Source of the DNA: an uncultured Lachnospiraceae bacterium
GTDB taxonomy: Bacteria; Bacillota; Clostridia; Lachnospirales; Lachnospiraceae
Assembly (NCBI GenBank): GCA_947175305.1
Contig: CAMWMO010000029.1
Coordinates: forward strand, 1-8,943
DNA length: 8,943 bases
Direction: 5' to 3'
Made by a program: the position numbers and the translations under genes. How positions within the stretch are numbered: the first letter of the stretch is position 1; each line of letters opens with the position of its first letter. The notes under the pieces were generated by a model. The model did no database searches. It saw only the letters and a list, made by a program, of their open reading frames with translations, and was not told where the DNA came from. Below are positions 7,603 through 8,943 of the stretch, piece by piece.

Positions 7603-7623
7603 TACGCCCGTTCTAAGGGCGCA
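7603..7623 (-). other. Stem-loop in the secA leader just before its ribosome binding site
   Basis: TGCGCCC (7623-7617) can pair with GGGCGTA (7609-7603) over 7 bp including one G-U, with a 7-nt loop, in an otherwise less GC-rich leader. The stem ends 7 nt before the GAGG of secA. It could tune ribosome access, but no alternative pairing that hides the ribosome binding site is evident. Confidence 0.35.
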
Positions 7624-7663
7624 CGCCTTTCTTCCATAAATCCCCATCATAGCAAAACGCTAA

Positions 7664-7692
7664 ATTATATTTTACCAGATGCAATAGGTAAA
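7664..7692 (-). promoter_or_regulatory. secA promoter
   Basis: On the minus strand TTTACC (7692-7687) is followed after exactly 17 bp by a perfect TATAAT (7669-7664). The start site would be near 7657, giving a leader of about 70 nt. It lies just downstream of the terminator of the GH36 gene, so secA is likely transcribed independently. Confidence 0.7.
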
Positions 7693-7700
7693 TTCAACCC

Positions 7701-7738
7701 AAAACCGAGTGCACGGGCACACGGCACGCACACTCGGT
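7701..7738 (-). terminator. Intrinsic terminator after the GH36 gene
   Basis: On the minus strand ACCGAGTG (7738-7731) pairs with CACTCGGT (7711-7704); the stem extends inward by four pairs, two of them G-U, around an 11-nt loop, and is followed by a short T-run and GGG. The T-tract is short, so termination may be incomplete. On the plus strand the stem is followed by a T-rich stretch, but no plus-strand gene ends here. Confidence 0.7.
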
Positions 7739-7744
7739 CTTTCT

Positions 7745-8943
7745 CTATTTCTCGGTTATTTCAAAAATTCTGGCGCTGACTTTATCGGTTAATTCCACCG
7801 TCAACTCTCCTACTGTCCGATTCCAGGAGTAACGGCATCCGCGTCCATCCTTCGGATAAGCGCACACTGTTTCCACATCCTTGTCCTTCAAATGTTTAAG
7901 CGGCAATCCAACCATACTCTCCTGACTGCCTCTGCGCCAGACTGCCAGATAAGTCTTCGAACCGCTTACGATGGCCAGAGCCGCCCAGCCGTCCTGATAG
8001 GTGGCAAGGCCGATGGGCCACATGGGCAGTCCTGTCCGCAGCTTCTCCCGAATCTCCTTATAGTAGGCGATTCCCTCTTTCACCAGGACAAACCGCCCTG
8101 CATCCAGCTCCGCCAGATGTCCGCTCTGGTGAATGCGCAGGAGCATGGCGTTTACCATATTGAAGATGACTTCCTCGTCATCCCCCTGTCTGAGCGGATA
8201 GCTCCAGATGGCCGCCTGCTCAGGCGTCAGCGCCGCCGGCGCATTAGCCGCAATGGTGGAATATGTGACATAATCCTCCGTGTCCGAGGTGGACTGGATG
8301 CTGTAACGGGAGAGCATGGCATAATCCATCCGCAATCCTCCGGAGGAGCAGTTTTCAATGACCAGATCAGGGTACTTCTCAAAAATGCCGTCCAGCCAGT
8401 GCAGATATGCTCTCTCGTGACCAAGCAGCCCTTCACCGAAGCTGTCCGCATCGAGCTCCGTGCCCACGCCCGGCTCGATGTTATAATCCATCTTGATATA
8501 GCCTACATGGTACTCTCTGACCAGCCGGTCTATCACCTCCGTGGCATGCTCCCTTACCGCGGAATTTCTGAAATCCAGTTGATATCGGCTTCTGTCCGAT
8601 ACCTTCTTCCCATGCCGGATAAAATACCAGTCGTCGGGCACCCGGTCCGCCTTCGGACACTTAATCCCCATGACCTCGATCTCCAGCCAGACACCCGGAA
8701 TCATACCCTTCACCCGGATGTAGTCCATGACCTCCTCCAGACCGTTCGGAAAACGCTCTTTAGAAGGGAGCCACTCTCCCACATAGTCCCACCATGGCCC
8801 ATCGGCATACCAGCCACAATCCACACAATAATACTCGCAGCCCGCCTCCGCCGCCTTGTCGATCAAAGGCAGCTCCTTCTCCGTGGTAGGGTCCCCGAAG
8901 AGACAGTTCATATAATCGTTAAAGATAACGGCAAGCTTTTCAT
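7745..8943 (-). CDS. GH36 alpha-galactosidase, C-terminal part, 5' end missing
   Basis: The enzyme family hydrolyses terminal alpha-1,6-galactose from raffinose, stachyose, melibiose and galactomannans. About 398 residues are visible and the frame is open to the right edge (EKLAVIFNDYMNCLFGDPTTEKE), so the ATG at 8911 is internal; family members are about 730 residues, so roughly 330 N-terminal residues lie outside. Seen: CVDCGWYADGPWWDYVGEW in the (beta/alpha)8 barrel; the nucleophile motif YIKMDYN with Asp at codon 8486-8488; CSSGGLRMDY for substrate binding; the acid/base motif QSTSDTEDY with Asp at codon 8282-8284; and a C-terminal beta-domain with YLAVWRRG. No signal peptide can be judged. 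The ending LTVELTDKVSARIFEITEK looks complete. Most similar by eye to intracellular Lachnospiraceae enzymes. Upstream neighbours, possibly sugar transport, are outside the window. Confidence 0.95.
   Translation of the reverse strand, partial: EKLAVIFNDYMNCLFGDPTTEKELPLIDKAAEAGCEYYCVDCGWYADGPWWDYVGEWLPSKERFPNGLEEVMDYIRVKGMIPGVWLEIEVMGIKCPKADRVPDDWYFIRHGKKVSDRSRYQLDFRNSAVREHATEVIDRLVREYHVGYIKMDYNIEPGVGTELDADSFGEGLLGHERAYLHWLDGIFEKYPDLVIENCSSGGLRMDYAMLSRYSIQSTSDTEDYVTYSTIAANAPAALTPEQAAIWSYPLRQGDDEEVIFNMVNAMLLRIHQSGHLAELDAGRFVLVKEGIAYYKEIREKLRTGLPMWPIGLATYQDGWAALAIVSGSKTYLAVWRRGSQESMVGLPLKHLKDKDVETVCAYPKDGRGCRYSWNRTVGELTVELTDKVSARIFEITEK

Noticed and set aside
7587..7637. A longer SecA starting at ATG 7637.
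   Set aside because: The 17 extra residues do not resemble SecA N-termini, and ATG 7586 has a better ribosome binding site. Kept as a leader observation only.
8909..8911. ATG at 8911 as the start of the GH36 gene.
   Set aside because: The frame stays open upstream with family-typical EKLAVIFNDY, no ribosome binding site precedes it, and the domain would lack its N-terminal half.

Overview
The window reads as ordinary chromosome from a low-GC-lineage, moderately GC-rich Clostridia species. It is most likely a member of the Lachnospiraceae, judged from protein wording in SecA, RF2, Tex and the GH36 enzyme and from the secA-prfB gene pair. This assignment is by recognition, not by a database search. 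There are no rRNA or tRNA genes, CRISPR arrays, insertion sequences or phage genes.

Layout, left to right. (1) Positions 1-1898, minus strand: the first 632 residues of the transcription accessory protein Tex, cut by the window edge just before the expected S1 domain. (2) Positions 1899-2131: a divergent intergenic region with a TATAAT box and an 8-bp inverted repeat for tex, and a TTGAAA/TAATAT promoter for the rightward genes. (3) Positions 2132-3865, plus strand: a three-gene operon encoding a small DUF4190-type membrane protein, a small HExxH protein with two CxxC pairs (SprA-like putative metalloprotease), and a DUF975-type polytopic membrane protein. It ends at a strong intrinsic terminator. 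(4) Positions 3880-7586, minus strand: secA followed after 37 nt by prfB (release factor 2), with a promoter at 7664-7692. (5) Positions 7745-8943, minus strand: the C-terminal part of a GH36 alpha-galactosidase, running off the right edge, with its own terminator.

The most notable item is prfB. Its reading frame is split: 25 codons from a GTG at 4984 lead to an in-frame stop at codon 26, and a +1 shift on CUU restores the rest. The resulting 367-residue RF2 has SPF at 205-207 and GGQ at 250-252, the same numbering as in E. coli. The stop at the shift site is UAA, whereas the well-known sites carry UGA. UAA is also read by RF1, so the textbook RF2-specific feedback loop should be altered here.

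The second item of interest is the three-gene operon: two membrane proteins of unknown function flank a small soluble protein with a zincin-type HEQEH motif. Everything else looks like housekeeping plus one sugar-utilisation gene. I see no clear new defence, mobile or biosynthetic system.
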